Positions 32,065-40,458 of a stretch of 64,000 nt of DNA are shown in pieces. The DNA is from an uncultured Pelagibacteraceae bacterium. GTDB lineage: Bacteria; Pseudomonadota; Alphaproteobacteria; Pelagibacterales; Pelagibacteraceae. Below the pieces are notes generated by a model. It searched no databases and was not told the origin of the DNA. It worked only from the letters and a program-made list of their open reading frames with translations. Each line of letters starts with the position of its first letter. The first letter of the stretch is position 1. Location: positions 1 through 64,000 of the forward strand of contig CACBCE010000001.1 of NCBI GenBank assembly GCA_902537665.1, read 5' to 3'. A program made the translations under genes and the position numbers.

Positions 32065-32149
32065 GGGCGAATGGCGGAACTGGTAGACGCGCACGACTCA
32101 AAATCGTGTTTCGCAAGAAGTGAGAGTTCGATTCTCTCTTCGCCCACCA
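32065..32149 (+). tRNA. tRNA-Leu (anticodon CAA), CCA encoded
   Basis: GGGCGAA acceptor pairs with TTCGCCC; anticodon arm CACGA-CTCAAAA-TCGTG; long variable arm; GTTCGATTC T loop. Confidence 0.93.
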
Positions 32150-32153
32150 AATT

Positions 32154-33854
32154 ATGCAATTAAATAGAATAAATAGTTTAGTAGAACTTTTTTTTACAAA
32201 GTATAAAGAAATAAACTCAGTTACTGATAAGCCATTTTTAAAATGGTTAAAAGAAAACAAAAATGATTTTTTGACTTGGGAGCAAGTTTCAACAAAAATC
32301 CAAATTTTATCTGAGTACTTAAAAGCAAATTTAGCTGATGGAGACCGATGTATCCTATTATCTGAAAATCGACCTGAGTGGCTTATTTCTGACATATCAA
32401 TTATGAACGCAGGTGGGATTACGGTGCCTTTATTTACAACCTATTCAGAGAAAGATTATGAATACATCATTAATGATTGTAAGCCAAAAATTTGTATCGT
32501 CTCCAATGAAACCCAATTAAACAAAATACAAAAATTTATCTCGGATGAAATAAAAGTTTTATCTATTGAAAACATAAATGAAAGAGTCGAGAATATAGAA
32601 AATATATTCGACGAGTACTCAAAAAAAAAGAGATCAGGCACTGATTTAATTTTTAATCAAAACCTTGAAAGGAAAGACCTTGCTTGTATAATTTATACAT
32701 CTGGAACAACTGGCAATCCTAAAGGAGTAATGCTCAGTCATGGAGGAATTCTATCAAATTGTGAGGGAGCTCAAGAAATATTAAATAAATTAGTTCAAAA
32801 TAGTCAACCTACTTTTTTAACATGGTTACCATTATCTCATTCTTATGAGCACGCAGTTCAATTTGTTCAAATCTCGCTTGGTGCAAAAATTTATTATGCT
32901 GAAAGTCTAGAGAAGTTATTATCAAACATGTCTATCGCAAAACCCACCATTATGACAGCAGTGCCAAGATTTTATCAAAATTTGTACAGTAAAATTTCAA
33001 TGAACTTTTCAAAACAAAAAGGTTTCAAGAAAAAACTGATAGCATCCACTATCTCAATTGGAACTAAAAAACTGAATAGTGAGAATTTAACATTAAAAGA
33101 AAAATTAATTAATTTTCTTTGTGAAAAACTGGTAAGAAAAAAGATTAAAAATCAATTTGGTGGCGAACTAAAGGCCTTTGTATCTGGGGGTGGCGCTTTG
33201 GAGCAAAAAATTGGAGAATTTTTAAATGCTATAGGATTGCCAACTCTCCAAGGCTACGGTCTTACTGAAGCTTCACCTGTGGTAAGTTGTAATATTCCAG
33301 GAAAAATCAAAATTGACACAGTGGGGCCTCCTTTTAAAACAAACCAAGTAAATATAGCTGAAGATGGTGAAATTTTAGTCAAAGGTGAAAATGTAATGCT
33401 TGGTTATTGGAACATGGTAAAAGAGACAGATGATGTCATAAAAAATGGCTGGTTGCATACTGGTGATATTGGAGAGATTACAGAAGACGGAAATTTAAAG
33501 ATTACTGATAGAAAGAAAGAAATCATTGTTAGTCTTGGAGGAGATAACATTTCACCATCTAAAATTGAAAATTTATTGTGTTTAAATGAAAAAATTAAAC
33601 AAAGTTTTGTTTATGGAGATAAAAAAACTTATTTAGTTGCATTAATTGTTTCTGAAAGTAATGAAAATAGAAAAGATATTGAAATTTATTTAGAAAACTT
33701 AAATAAAACTTTATCTTTGGTTGAAAAAGTTAAAAAATTTAAATTAATTGAAGAAGAATTTACAATTGACAATGGTATGTTAACACCAACATTAAAATTA
33801 AAAAGAAAAAAAATCTTGGACAATTATAAAGATGATTTGGAAAAACTTTATTAA
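32154..33854 (+). CDS. Long-chain acyl-CoA synthetase (AMP-binding)
   Basis: IIYTSGTTGNPKGVMLSH; GYGLTEASPVVS; GWLHTGDIGE. Confidence 0.94.
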   Translation: MQLNRINSLVELFFTKYKEINSVTDKPFLKWLKENKNDFLTWEQVSTKIQILSEYLKANLADGDRCILLSENRPEWLISDISIMNAGGITVPLFTTYSEKDYEYIINDCKPKICIVSNETQLNKIQKFISDEIKVLSIENINERVENIENIFDEYSKKKRSGTDLIFNQNLERKDLACIIYTSGTTGNPKGVMLSHGGILSNCEGAQEILNKLVQNSQPTFLTWLPLSHSYEHAVQFVQISLGAKIYYAESLEKLLSNMSIAKPTIMTAVPRFYQNLYSKISMNFSKQKGFKKKLIASTISIGTKKLNSENLTLKEKLINFLCEKLVRKKIKNQFGGELKAFVSGGGALEQKIGEFLNAIGLPTLQGYGLTEASPVVSCNIPGKIKIDTVGPPFKTNQVNIAEDGEILVKGENVMLGYWNMVKETDDVIKNGWLHTGDIGEITEDGNLKITDRKKEIIVSLGGDNISPSKIENLLCLNEKIKQSFVYGDKKTYLVALIVSESNENRKDIEIYLENLNKTLSLVEKVKKFKLIEEEFTIDNGMLTPTLKLKRKKILDNYKDDLEKLY

Positions 33855-33971
33855 ATTAATAAATTGTTTGATTAGAAAGCGCATAAACGCTAACTTTTTT
33901 GCACTTTAGATTGTAAAAAAATTTTTATTTTAAATTTTATTTTTTTTTAAATTAAAACTTTAATTAAAGAA

Positions 33972-34000
33972 TTGACATAACGTATATAAAAAAATAAAAA
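33972..34000 (+). promoter_or_regulatory. Candidate promoter of Lys/Arg microprotein gene (TTGACA, -10 TAAAAA)
   Basis: Consensus TTGACA followed ~17 nt later by TAAAAA. Confidence 0.45.
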
Positions 34001-34010
34001 TAAGTTAATT

Positions 34011-34029
34011 ACGAATCATTTTGATTCGT
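34011..34029 (+). promoter_or_regulatory. Perfect inverted repeat in 5'UTR: ACGAATCA-TTT-TGATTCGT
   Basis: 8-bp perfect stem, 3-nt loop, 24 nt before start codon. Confidence 0.7.
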
Positions 34030-34053
34030 TTAACTAAAAAAAGGGAGCTAAAG

Positions 34054-34131
34054 ATGCCTAAGAGAAGAAAAAAAGCAAAGAAGGCTAAGAAAAAAGCTAA
34101 GAAAAAAGCTAAAAAAAGAAGAAGAAGATAA
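34054..34131 (+). CDS. 25-aa Lys/Arg/Ala microprotein
   Basis: MPKRRKKAKKAKKKAKKKAKKRRRR*; SD AGGGAG upstream; dedicated promoter-like and terminator elements. Confidence 0.75.
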   Translation: MPKRRKKAKKAKKKAKKKAKKRRRR

Positions 34132-34149
34132 TAACTTAGTATTCTTTAT

Positions 34150-34192
34150 AAAAAACGCTTCTCATAACTTTTTGTGTGAGAGGCGTTTTTTT
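34150..34192. terminator. Bidirectional rho-independent terminator between microprotein gene and carD
   Basis: ACGCTTCTCA ... TGAGAGGCGT stem flanked by A-run and T-run. Confidence 0.85.
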
Positions 34193-35052
34193 TATTCTTC
34201 AACTTGCTCGTCTTCATCTGGAATTGATTCTTCTACAGGTAAATCGTTATTATTTGAAGTTTTTGGAGTTTTATTTTCCTCCTTAATTTCTTTATTTACA
34301 TTTCTTTTTAAAGCTTTGTCCAATTTTTTTTGTGTATCATCTTTTGATAAATTCAAAACAATTTGAAACTCTGTGATAATTCTTTCATAAGCTTTTTCAA
34401 AAAGTTGTCTTTCACTATAAGACTGATCAATCATTATATCATCACCTTTATTTAAATCTCTTACAACTTCAGCAAGTTCATAGATTTTACCAGATGAAAT
34501 TTTTGCTTCATATTCCTGTGCTCTCCTACTCCACATAGATCTTTTTATTTTAGGTTTGCTTTTTAGAATAGATATACTTTTATTAACTTGATTAATTGTA
34601 GATAATGGACGTAAATGAGATTGTTTGTTAACAGGTACCATCCCATTTGCTTTATCTTTTTCAAATTTTATGATGTATGTTTCTACATCAATCCCACCTA
34701 TATTAATTTTTTTGAATTCAGTAATTTGTCCTACCCCATGTTTAGGATATACAATGTAGTCTTTTATTTTGTATTCTCTTTTTTCTGTGCTTTGCTTTTT
34801 AACTTTTTTAATTTCAGGTTTTAATTCGTTATTTTTAGGAATTCTTAAATTTTCTGTCTTAGTTTCAATTTTTTTTTCACTTTTTTTTATTAATTTTTTT
34901 GAAGATTTTAAGATTACTTTTGGGTGTTTTTTATTTTTTTTAGTTTTTTTAATTTTTGGCTTTTTGGCTTTTATTACTTTTTTTATTTTTTTTGTTTTGG
35001 ATTTTGTTTTAAAGGTTTTCTTTAAAATATTTTTCAAACTTATTTTGCTCAT
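34192..35052 (-). CDS. carD: CarD-family transcriptional regulator with Lys-rich N-terminal extension
   Basis: [23 protein letters not shown] ... [25 protein letters not shown]; start chosen at MSKISLK. Confidence 0.88.
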   Translation of the reverse strand: MSKISLKNILKKTFKTKSKTKKIKKVIKAKKPKIKKTKKNKKHPKVILKSSKKLIKKSEKKIETKTENLRIPKNNELKPEIKKVKKQSTEKREYKIKDYIVYPKHGVGQITEFKKINIGGIDVETYIIKFEKDKANGMVPVNKQSHLRPLSTINQVNKSISILKSKPKIKRSMWSRRAQEYEAKISSGKIYELAEVVRDLNKGDDIMIDQSYSERQLFEKAYERIITEFQIVLNLSKDDTQKKLDKALKRNVNKEIKEENKTPKTSNNNDLPVEESIPDEDEQVEE

Positions 35053-35335
35053 TTTTATATTTTTCATGATCCGAAGGTGGATCTTTTTTCTCACTTATAT
35101 TGGGCCAGATTTCAGAATATTGACTATTGATTTCTAACCACTTTTCGCTCCCAGGTTCTGTATCAGCTTTAATTGCATCCACTGGACACTCTGGCTCACA
35201 AACGCCACAATCTATACACTCATCAGGTTTAATTACAAGCATATTTTTTCCCTCATAAAAACAATCAACGGGACAAACTTCAACACAATCCATTAGTTTA
35301 CATTTAATACATTTATCATTTACTATGTAAGTCAT
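35009..35335 (-). CDS. fdxA: Ferredoxin (7Fe type)
   Basis: [37 protein letters not shown]. Confidence 0.95.
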   Translation of the reverse strand: MTYIVNDKCIKCKLMDCVEVCPVDCFYEGKNMLVIKPDECIDCGVCEPECPVDAIKADTEPGSEKWLEINSQYSEIWPNISEKKDPPSDHEKYKNEQNKFEKYFKENL

Positions 35336-35742
35336 TTAATTTTTTCTTTTCTAATTTTTTCTTTAATATCGCCCATTGATTTACTGTCAATATATAATAG
35401 TCCACCCAGTCTTCTCATTAAGCTTGTCTCATAGATATCTGCCTCTTTATTTGAGTAAATTATTCTCCAGAGTGTCTCAACTATTTTAATTTTATCATTT
35501 TCATCCATATTTTTAACTTCTTTTGTAAACTCTAGAATTTGATTTGAGTTTTCCTCAATTTTTTTTCCATCTGAAAATATTTTTTCTAAATTTTCATTGC
35601 TCACTCCTATTTGTAAAAGAGCTTGTTTTATTATTGCCTCCTCGCTTTTTGAAAAGTTTTCATCTATTTTAGCTGCATGAATTAAAAGTGCAGCTACTTT
35701 AGATATATTATTATCTTCATTCTTATCTTTTTTAAAAAACAT
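35332..35742 (-). CDS. TerB-like domain protein
   Basis: [33 protein letters not shown]; helical acidic protein. Confidence 0.75.
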   Translation of the reverse strand: MFFKKDKNEDNNISKVAALLIHAAKIDENFSKSEEAIIKQALLQIGVSNENLEKIFSDGKKIEENSNQILEFTKEVKNMDENDKIKIVETLWRIIYSNKEADIYETSLMRRLGGLLYIDSKSMGDIKEKIRKEKIK

Positions 35743-35746
35743 ACTT

Positions 35747-38224
35747 TTAATTAAGATTTAAATTTTTTAGGATACCAAAAGGATTTTCTTTAATATTCTC
35801 CTTATTTTGAGACCTTTCCTTCTTTTTTGGAATATATTTAAAGAAAACTTCATTGTTTTTTTCAAAAATCTTATAACTCATAGCTTTAAGCAGTTTTTTA
35901 AAGTCATCTTTATTACATCCCAATAAATTTAACATTTCTGGTATCATCTTTATTTCCTTCATATCCTTTTTATCTGAGTTTATTATTTGTACAAATAATC
36001 TTTCTAAAATATCTATTCTAATATAGAAATTTTTAAATTTTTCAAATCCGCAAAGTAACATAAAGTTTTTATTTTGAATTTTTTTATCATTTAAAAAATT
36101 TAAACCAAAAGTCGGCGGTTCTAAATTAAAGTATTTTTGATTATGGTTTTTCCACAAAAGAGTTCTTAATGAAACTGGCTCTGGTTTTATCAATTTAAAT
36201 AAAAAAACATGGTATCTGCCAAATTTTACACCAAGATCTCTTAAAATTTTTCTATCATTTTGGTCTAATTTCTTTAAATACTCAGAAACCTTATCTCTCT
36301 TAATAACACCATTATTTTCATAAAGTTGAAAAGCTAAAGCTTTTATCGATGAGTTATTATCCTTTAAATCTTTTAAATCATAGAGACTTTTTAAAACTGT
36401 TGAAATTTTATTTTTTAGCCATTTTTCTAAAAAAGTAATTAATTTGTTTTTTTGATTTTGCTCTAACATTTCATCCACTAATAATTCTATGTTAGGGCTC
36501 AAATAATCTTTACCTGGAATTAGTCTACCAATTGATGCATTATTCCAATATATCTTAGAGTCATTTTTTAACTCAACTAAACCTGAATCGATTATAATTT
36601 GGATTCTATTTTCAAGTTCAGGTCCTATAGTTTTTCTAGCAGCTTTTTTTAGAGACTTAATATCGGTCTCTAAAGCACCTTGCTTAAGATCAAGCTCTAA
36701 TTTAAGTCCATTTATTTTACCTATGAATTGATCATCGATCATAACATTATTATTTTCTAAAATTTTGGTATCAAATTCCATATCTTGTTTTAAACCTCTA
36801 GCAAGCACACTCGCTCTTTTATCAATAAATGTTTTTGTGAGTTCTTCATGAAGTCTATCTGAAAGTTTGTCCTCTAAGAATTTAGTTTTTTCAATCCAGT
36901 ATTTTTGATTTTCAACCCAATTGTTTTTATTTGAAACATATGACCAAGTTCTCACATTTGCAATTCTATTTGCTAAAGAATCTACATTTCCCTCCAATTT
37001 ATCTAGTTTCATAAGCTGTAAATGCATAAAATTATCTGTTATTTTCCCCTTATAACTGTTTAAAAAATTAAATACTTTTTCAACGACATCGATGTGATTA
37101 CCGTAGGTTTTTTTAACAAAGTCTGGAATTTGACAGCATTCCCATAGCAGTGTCAGAGTATCTTTTACATCTGACAAATTATATAAGTCCAACTTCTTTA
37201 TGAAATATTTTAACACTTTCTCATCTTCACACTCATGAGTCTTTCTAAGCCAATCTTTATTTGGTCTCTCTTCAAGTGATTTTAATAGCGAGTTGGCATT
37301 GTTAAAATTTAAATCTGAATTCCTCCAAAATAATGTTCTTATATTTTCAAATTTATGATTTTCTAAAAGCTCAACTTCCTCAGCTGTAATTTCTTTACAA
37401 TCACCTGTGATACCGAAATTACCATCATTGAGATATCTACCTGCTCTTCCAGCAATTTGGCCTATCTCGGATAAATTCAGTTTCCTTAATTTTTTTCCAT
37501 CAAACTTTTTTAGATTTGAAAAATATACTTGATCTAAATCCATATTTATACCCATTCCAATTGCATCAGTTGCCACTAAAAAATCAACATCACCTGATTG
37601 GTATAAGTCTACTTGTGCATTCCTTGTTTTTGGACTCAAAGATCCCATAACAATTGCAGCTCCACCTTTTTGTCTTCGTATTAATTCTGCTATTGCATAA
37701 ACTTCTTCTGTTGAAAAAGCTATAATTGCTGTTTTTCTATTAATACGTGAAATTTTTTTGTGACCCGAGTAAGTTAATTTAGATAACCTTTTTCTATCTA
37801 TGAATTCTATATCGTCATTTAATTTTGAAATTATTCCTTTAATTGTATTTGAACCCATAAACATTGTAAGTTTACTACCTCTAATATTAAGTAATCTGTC
37901 AGTAAAAATATGACCTCGCTCGTGGTCTGCACACATTTGAATTTCATCAACACCTACAAATTCTAAATCTTTATCTATTGGCATTGACTCTACTGTGCAC
38001 AAAAAATATTTTGCATTCGAGGGTATAATTTTTTCTTCACCAGTTATTAAAGCAACTTCATCATATTTAGTTTTTTTGATAACTTTGTCATAGACTTCTC
38101 TAGCTAAAAGTCTTAATGGAAAACCAATCATCCCAGTATCAAAAGAGAGCATCGTTTCTATTGCTAAGTGGGTTTTGCCAGTATTTGTTGGACCAAGCAC
38201 TGCCGTAATTTTATTTTTAATCAT
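35747..38224 (-). CDS. SUV3-like ATP-dependent RNA helicase
   Basis: AVLGPTNTGKTHLAIETML; VGVDEIQMCADHERGHIFTDRLL; GQIAGRAGRY. Confidence 0.92.
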   Translation of the reverse strand: MIKNKITAVLGPTNTGKTHLAIETMLSFDTGMIGFPLRLLAREVYDKVIKKTKYDEVALITGEEKIIPSNAKYFLCTVESMPIDKDLEFVGVDEIQMCADHERGHIFTDRLLNIRGSKLTMFMGSNTIKGIISKLNDDIEFIDRKRLSKLTYSGHKKISRINRKTAIIAFSTEEVYAIAELIRRQKGGAAIVMGSLSPKTRNAQVDLYQSGDVDFLVATDAIGMGINMDLDQVYFSNLKKFDGKKLRKLNLSEIGQIAGRAGRYLNDGNFGITGDCKEITAEEVELLENHKFENIRTLFWRNSDLNFNNANSLLKSLEERPNKDWLRKTHECEDEKVLKYFIKKLDLYNLSDVKDTLTLLWECCQIPDFVKKTYGNHIDVVEKVFNFLNSYKGKITDNFMHLQLMKLDKLEGNVDSLANRIANVRTWSYVSNKNNWVENQKYWIEKTKFLEDKLSDRLHEELTKTFIDKRASVLARGLKQDMEFDTKILENNNVMIDDQFIGKINGLKLELDLKQGALETDIKSLKKAARKTIGPELENRIQIIIDSGLVELKNDSKIYWNNASIGRLIPGKDYLSPNIELLVDEMLEQNQKNKLITFLEKWLKNKISTVLKSLYDLKDLKDNNSSIKALAFQLYENNGVIKRDKVSEYLKKLDQNDRKILRDLGVKFGRYHVFLFKLIKPEPVSLRTLLWKNHNQKYFNLEPPTFGLNFLNDKKIQNKNFMLLCGFEKFKNFYIRIDILERLFVQIINSDKKDMKEIKMIPEMLNLLGCNKDDFKKLLKAMSYKIFEKNNEVFFKYIPKKKERSQNKENIKENPFGILKNLNLN

Positions 38225-38394
38225 TTCTATCTTTGGTATGTTAAATATTTTACCTACAAGATGTAGTTGCTCTTAAAGAACAAAAATAGACTAAAACATG
38301 ACCGAATCGTACTAGTAAAAGTTCTCATTGCAAGTTATTGAGAGGTTAGTTTAACATAATACGATCTATTGTCCAAATTACCTTGAACACAAAA

Positions 38395-38415
38395 TCTCAA
38401 GATTTTATCTTGAGA
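38395..38415 (-). terminator. Perfect 9-bp stem hairpin overlapping the 3' end of the thioesterase CDS
   Basis: TCTCAAGAT-TTT-ATCTTGAGA; minus strand followed by TTTTG. Confidence 0.6.
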
Positions 38416-38801
38416 ATTTTCCAAACTCCAGAAGCAGATGTGATTACTTTGTTATTACATTTTAATTCACAAAATAAAAATACTAAAGTTTTTGTTTTTT
38501 TTAAAATTTTTACATACCCCATAATTTCATCACCAATTTTTGAAGCACCGATATATTTAAGATCCAATGAAATTGTTACACATGGTGCATTTTGAGCACT
38601 ACGATGTGCTGCTGTCCCTGCTCCAGCGTCTATCAAAGCTGCCAAATATCCTCCATGAGTAATGCCTGCTGCGTTCAAATGATTTTCATTAATAACCGAT
38701 TTAAATTCATATTCACTTTCAGAGATATTTCTAAACATAACACCACCATTATGTTTCATAAAACCATGCTTTAAACTTATTTGTTCAAATGAATTAGACA
38801 T
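38397..38801 (-). CDS. PaaI-like hotdog thioesterase
   Basis: NAAGITHGGYLAALIDAGAGTAAHRS. Confidence 0.87.
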   Translation of the reverse strand: MSNSFEQISLKHGFMKHNGGVMFRNISESEYEFKSVINENHLNAAGITHGGYLAALIDAGAGTAAHRSAQNAPCVTISLDLKYIGASKIGDEIMGYVKILKKTKTLVFLFCELKCNNKVITSASGVWKILKIKS

Positions 38802-38807
38802 AATTTG

Positions 38808-38906
38808 TTAAAGTATAAAAGTTAAAATAAGTAAAACTATAAGAATAATCACAAAAAAATAAATAACTGACATTTGAAGAGAAGATTTAATCAGCCATTT
38901 CATCAT
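38808..38906 (-). CDS. Possible 32-aa single-TM microprotein
   Basis: MMKWLIKSSLQMSVIYFFVIILIVLLILTFIL*. Confidence 0.35.
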   Translation of the reverse strand: MMKWLIKSSLQMSVIYFFVIILIVLLILTFIL

Positions 38907-38921
38907 AATTTATCTTAATAA

Positions 38922-38998
38922 TGGTGCGCCTGCTAGGAGTCGAACCCAGAACCTCCTGGTCCGTAGCCAAGCGCTCTATCCAGTTGAGCTACAGGCGC
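38922..38998 (-). tRNA. tRNA-Arg (anticodon ACG), CCA encoded
   Basis: Revcomp GCGCCTGTAGCTCAACTGGATAGAGCGCTTGGCTACGGACCAGGAGG...GGTTCGACTCC...CAGGCGCACCA. Confidence 0.94.
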
Positions 38999-39070
38999 AT
39001 TTTTAAATTTTATTTATTATTCTATATCATTTTTTAGTGTATTTTAATTCTAAGATAAATTTAAATTATT

Positions 39071-40246
39071 ATGAACAATTCAATGAATGAAGTTGTAGTT
39101 GTAGAGGCTATTAGAACTCCAATTGGAGCTTACAAAGGGTCTCTTAAAGAATTAAGTGCTGATAAGCTGGGATCTATTGTTATTAGGGAAATTTTAAGAA
39201 AAAGTAAATTAGATAAAGACGATATTGATGAGGTTATTATGGGCCAAGTGCTTACAGCCGGTGGAGGCCAAAATCCCGCAAGACAAGCTGCAATAAATGC
39301 GGGTATACATATTTCTAAACCAGCCCATTTAGTAAACCAAGTTTGTGGTTCTGGACTTAGAGCCGTAATTTCAGGTTTTCAATCAATTAAATTAGGAGAG
39401 GTAAAAAATGTAATTTCTGGTGGCCAAGAAAATATGTCATTAGCTCCACATTCAATTTTTTATCGAGATGATAAAAAAATTTCAGAGAAACATTTGGTAG
39501 ATACAATGATAAATGACGGATTGATAGATGCATTTAATAATTATCATATGGGTGTAACTGCAGAAAATGTTGCAAAGAAATTTAATATTTCAAGAGTCGA
39601 TCAAGATAACTTTGCCTTAAATTCTCAAAAAAAAGCAGAAACTGCAATTAATACTAATAGATTTGAGGAAGAATTAATTAAAATTAATCAACCTGGTATC
39701 AATCTTGATATAGATGAACATCCAAGAAAAAAGCTAACTAAATTAGATTTAGAAAAGTTAAAAGCAGTATTTCTAAAAGATGGGACTGTAACACCTGGAA
39801 ACTCATCAGGAATTAATGATGGTGCTGCTGCTTTACTATTAACAACTCTAGAGGAGGCTAAAAAAAAATCAATCCAACCGTTAGTAAAGATAATCTCATG
39901 GGCTTCAGTCGGAGTTGATCCAACTGTAATGGGTCTTGGGCCAATTGAGGCTGTGCATAAAGCAGTTAAAAAAGCAAAATGGAGTCTAAATGATATAGAT
40001 CTTTTCGAAATTAATGAAGCTTTTGCTGCACAAAGTATTGCAGTAATACGTGAGTTAAATATTGATGAGAATAAAGTTAATGTTAATGGAGGAGCCATAG
40101 CTTTAGGTCATCCTATAGGAGCATCAGGTGCCAGAATATTAGTCACTCTCATTCATGAAATGATAAAACAGAAAAAGAATAAAGGTTGCGCTACACTATG
40201 CATAGGTGGTGGAATGGGCATAGCCATATGTGTTGAGAGAATTTAA
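39071..40246 (+). CDS. Acetyl-CoA C-acetyltransferase
   Basis: VNQVCGSGLRAV; NEAFAAQ; GGAIALGHPIGASGARI. Confidence 0.95.
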   Translation: MNNSMNEVVVVEAIRTPIGAYKGSLKELSADKLGSIVIREILRKSKLDKDDIDEVIMGQVLTAGGGQNPARQAAINAGIHISKPAHLVNQVCGSGLRAVISGFQSIKLGEVKNVISGGQENMSLAPHSIFYRDDKKISEKHLVDTMINDGLIDAFNNYHMGVTAENVAKKFNISRVDQDNFALNSQKKAETAINTNRFEEELIKINQPGINLDIDEHPRKKLTKLDLEKLKAVFLKDGTVTPGNSSGINDGAAALLLTTLEEAKKKSIQPLVKIISWASVGVDPTVMGLGPIEAVHKAVKKAKWSLNDIDLFEINEAFAAQSIAVIRELNIDENKVNVNGGAIALGHPIGASGARILVTLIHEMIKQKKNKGCATLCIGGGMGIAICVERI

Positions 40247-40359
40247 GAATTAATTTTTTTAAATTTCTCTTCAAGTAGAATTTTTTGTATCCAAATTTTA
40301 GCATCAATGTAAGTGCTTTCTTTTGGTTGTAGGAGAATATTTAATAACTTTTTAATCAT
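40243..40359 (-). CDS. Possible 38-aa small protein
   Basis: MIKKLLNILLQPKESTYIDAKIWIQKILLEEKFKKINS*; occupies otherwise empty spacer. Confidence 0.3.
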   Translation of the reverse strand: MIKKLLNILLQPKESTYIDAKIWIQKILLEEKFKKINS

Positions 40360-40458
40360 TTTTAAAGGATACTTCAGAAGAGTGTCAAAAAATTGAGCAG
40401 AATGTGTTAAAATTAGCAATTAAGTTAAATTATATAGTGTATAAGATCTGAATATTAA

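Noticed and set aside
33880-33915. AGCG-CATAAA-CGCT then T-run as terminator of the acyl-CoA synthetase gene
   Set aside because: Only a 4-bp stem; too weak to call
34769-35137. 122-aa plus-strand Phe-rich ORF opposite carD/fdxA
   Set aside because: Antisense artefact of the Lys-rich CarD extension
35332-35742. TerB-like protein considered as a tellurite/defence (ter) system
   Set aside because: No other ter genes; sits in a housekeeping cluster
39688-40098. 136-aa minus-strand ORF opposite the thiolase
   Set aside because: Shadow ORF opposite a conserved enzyme
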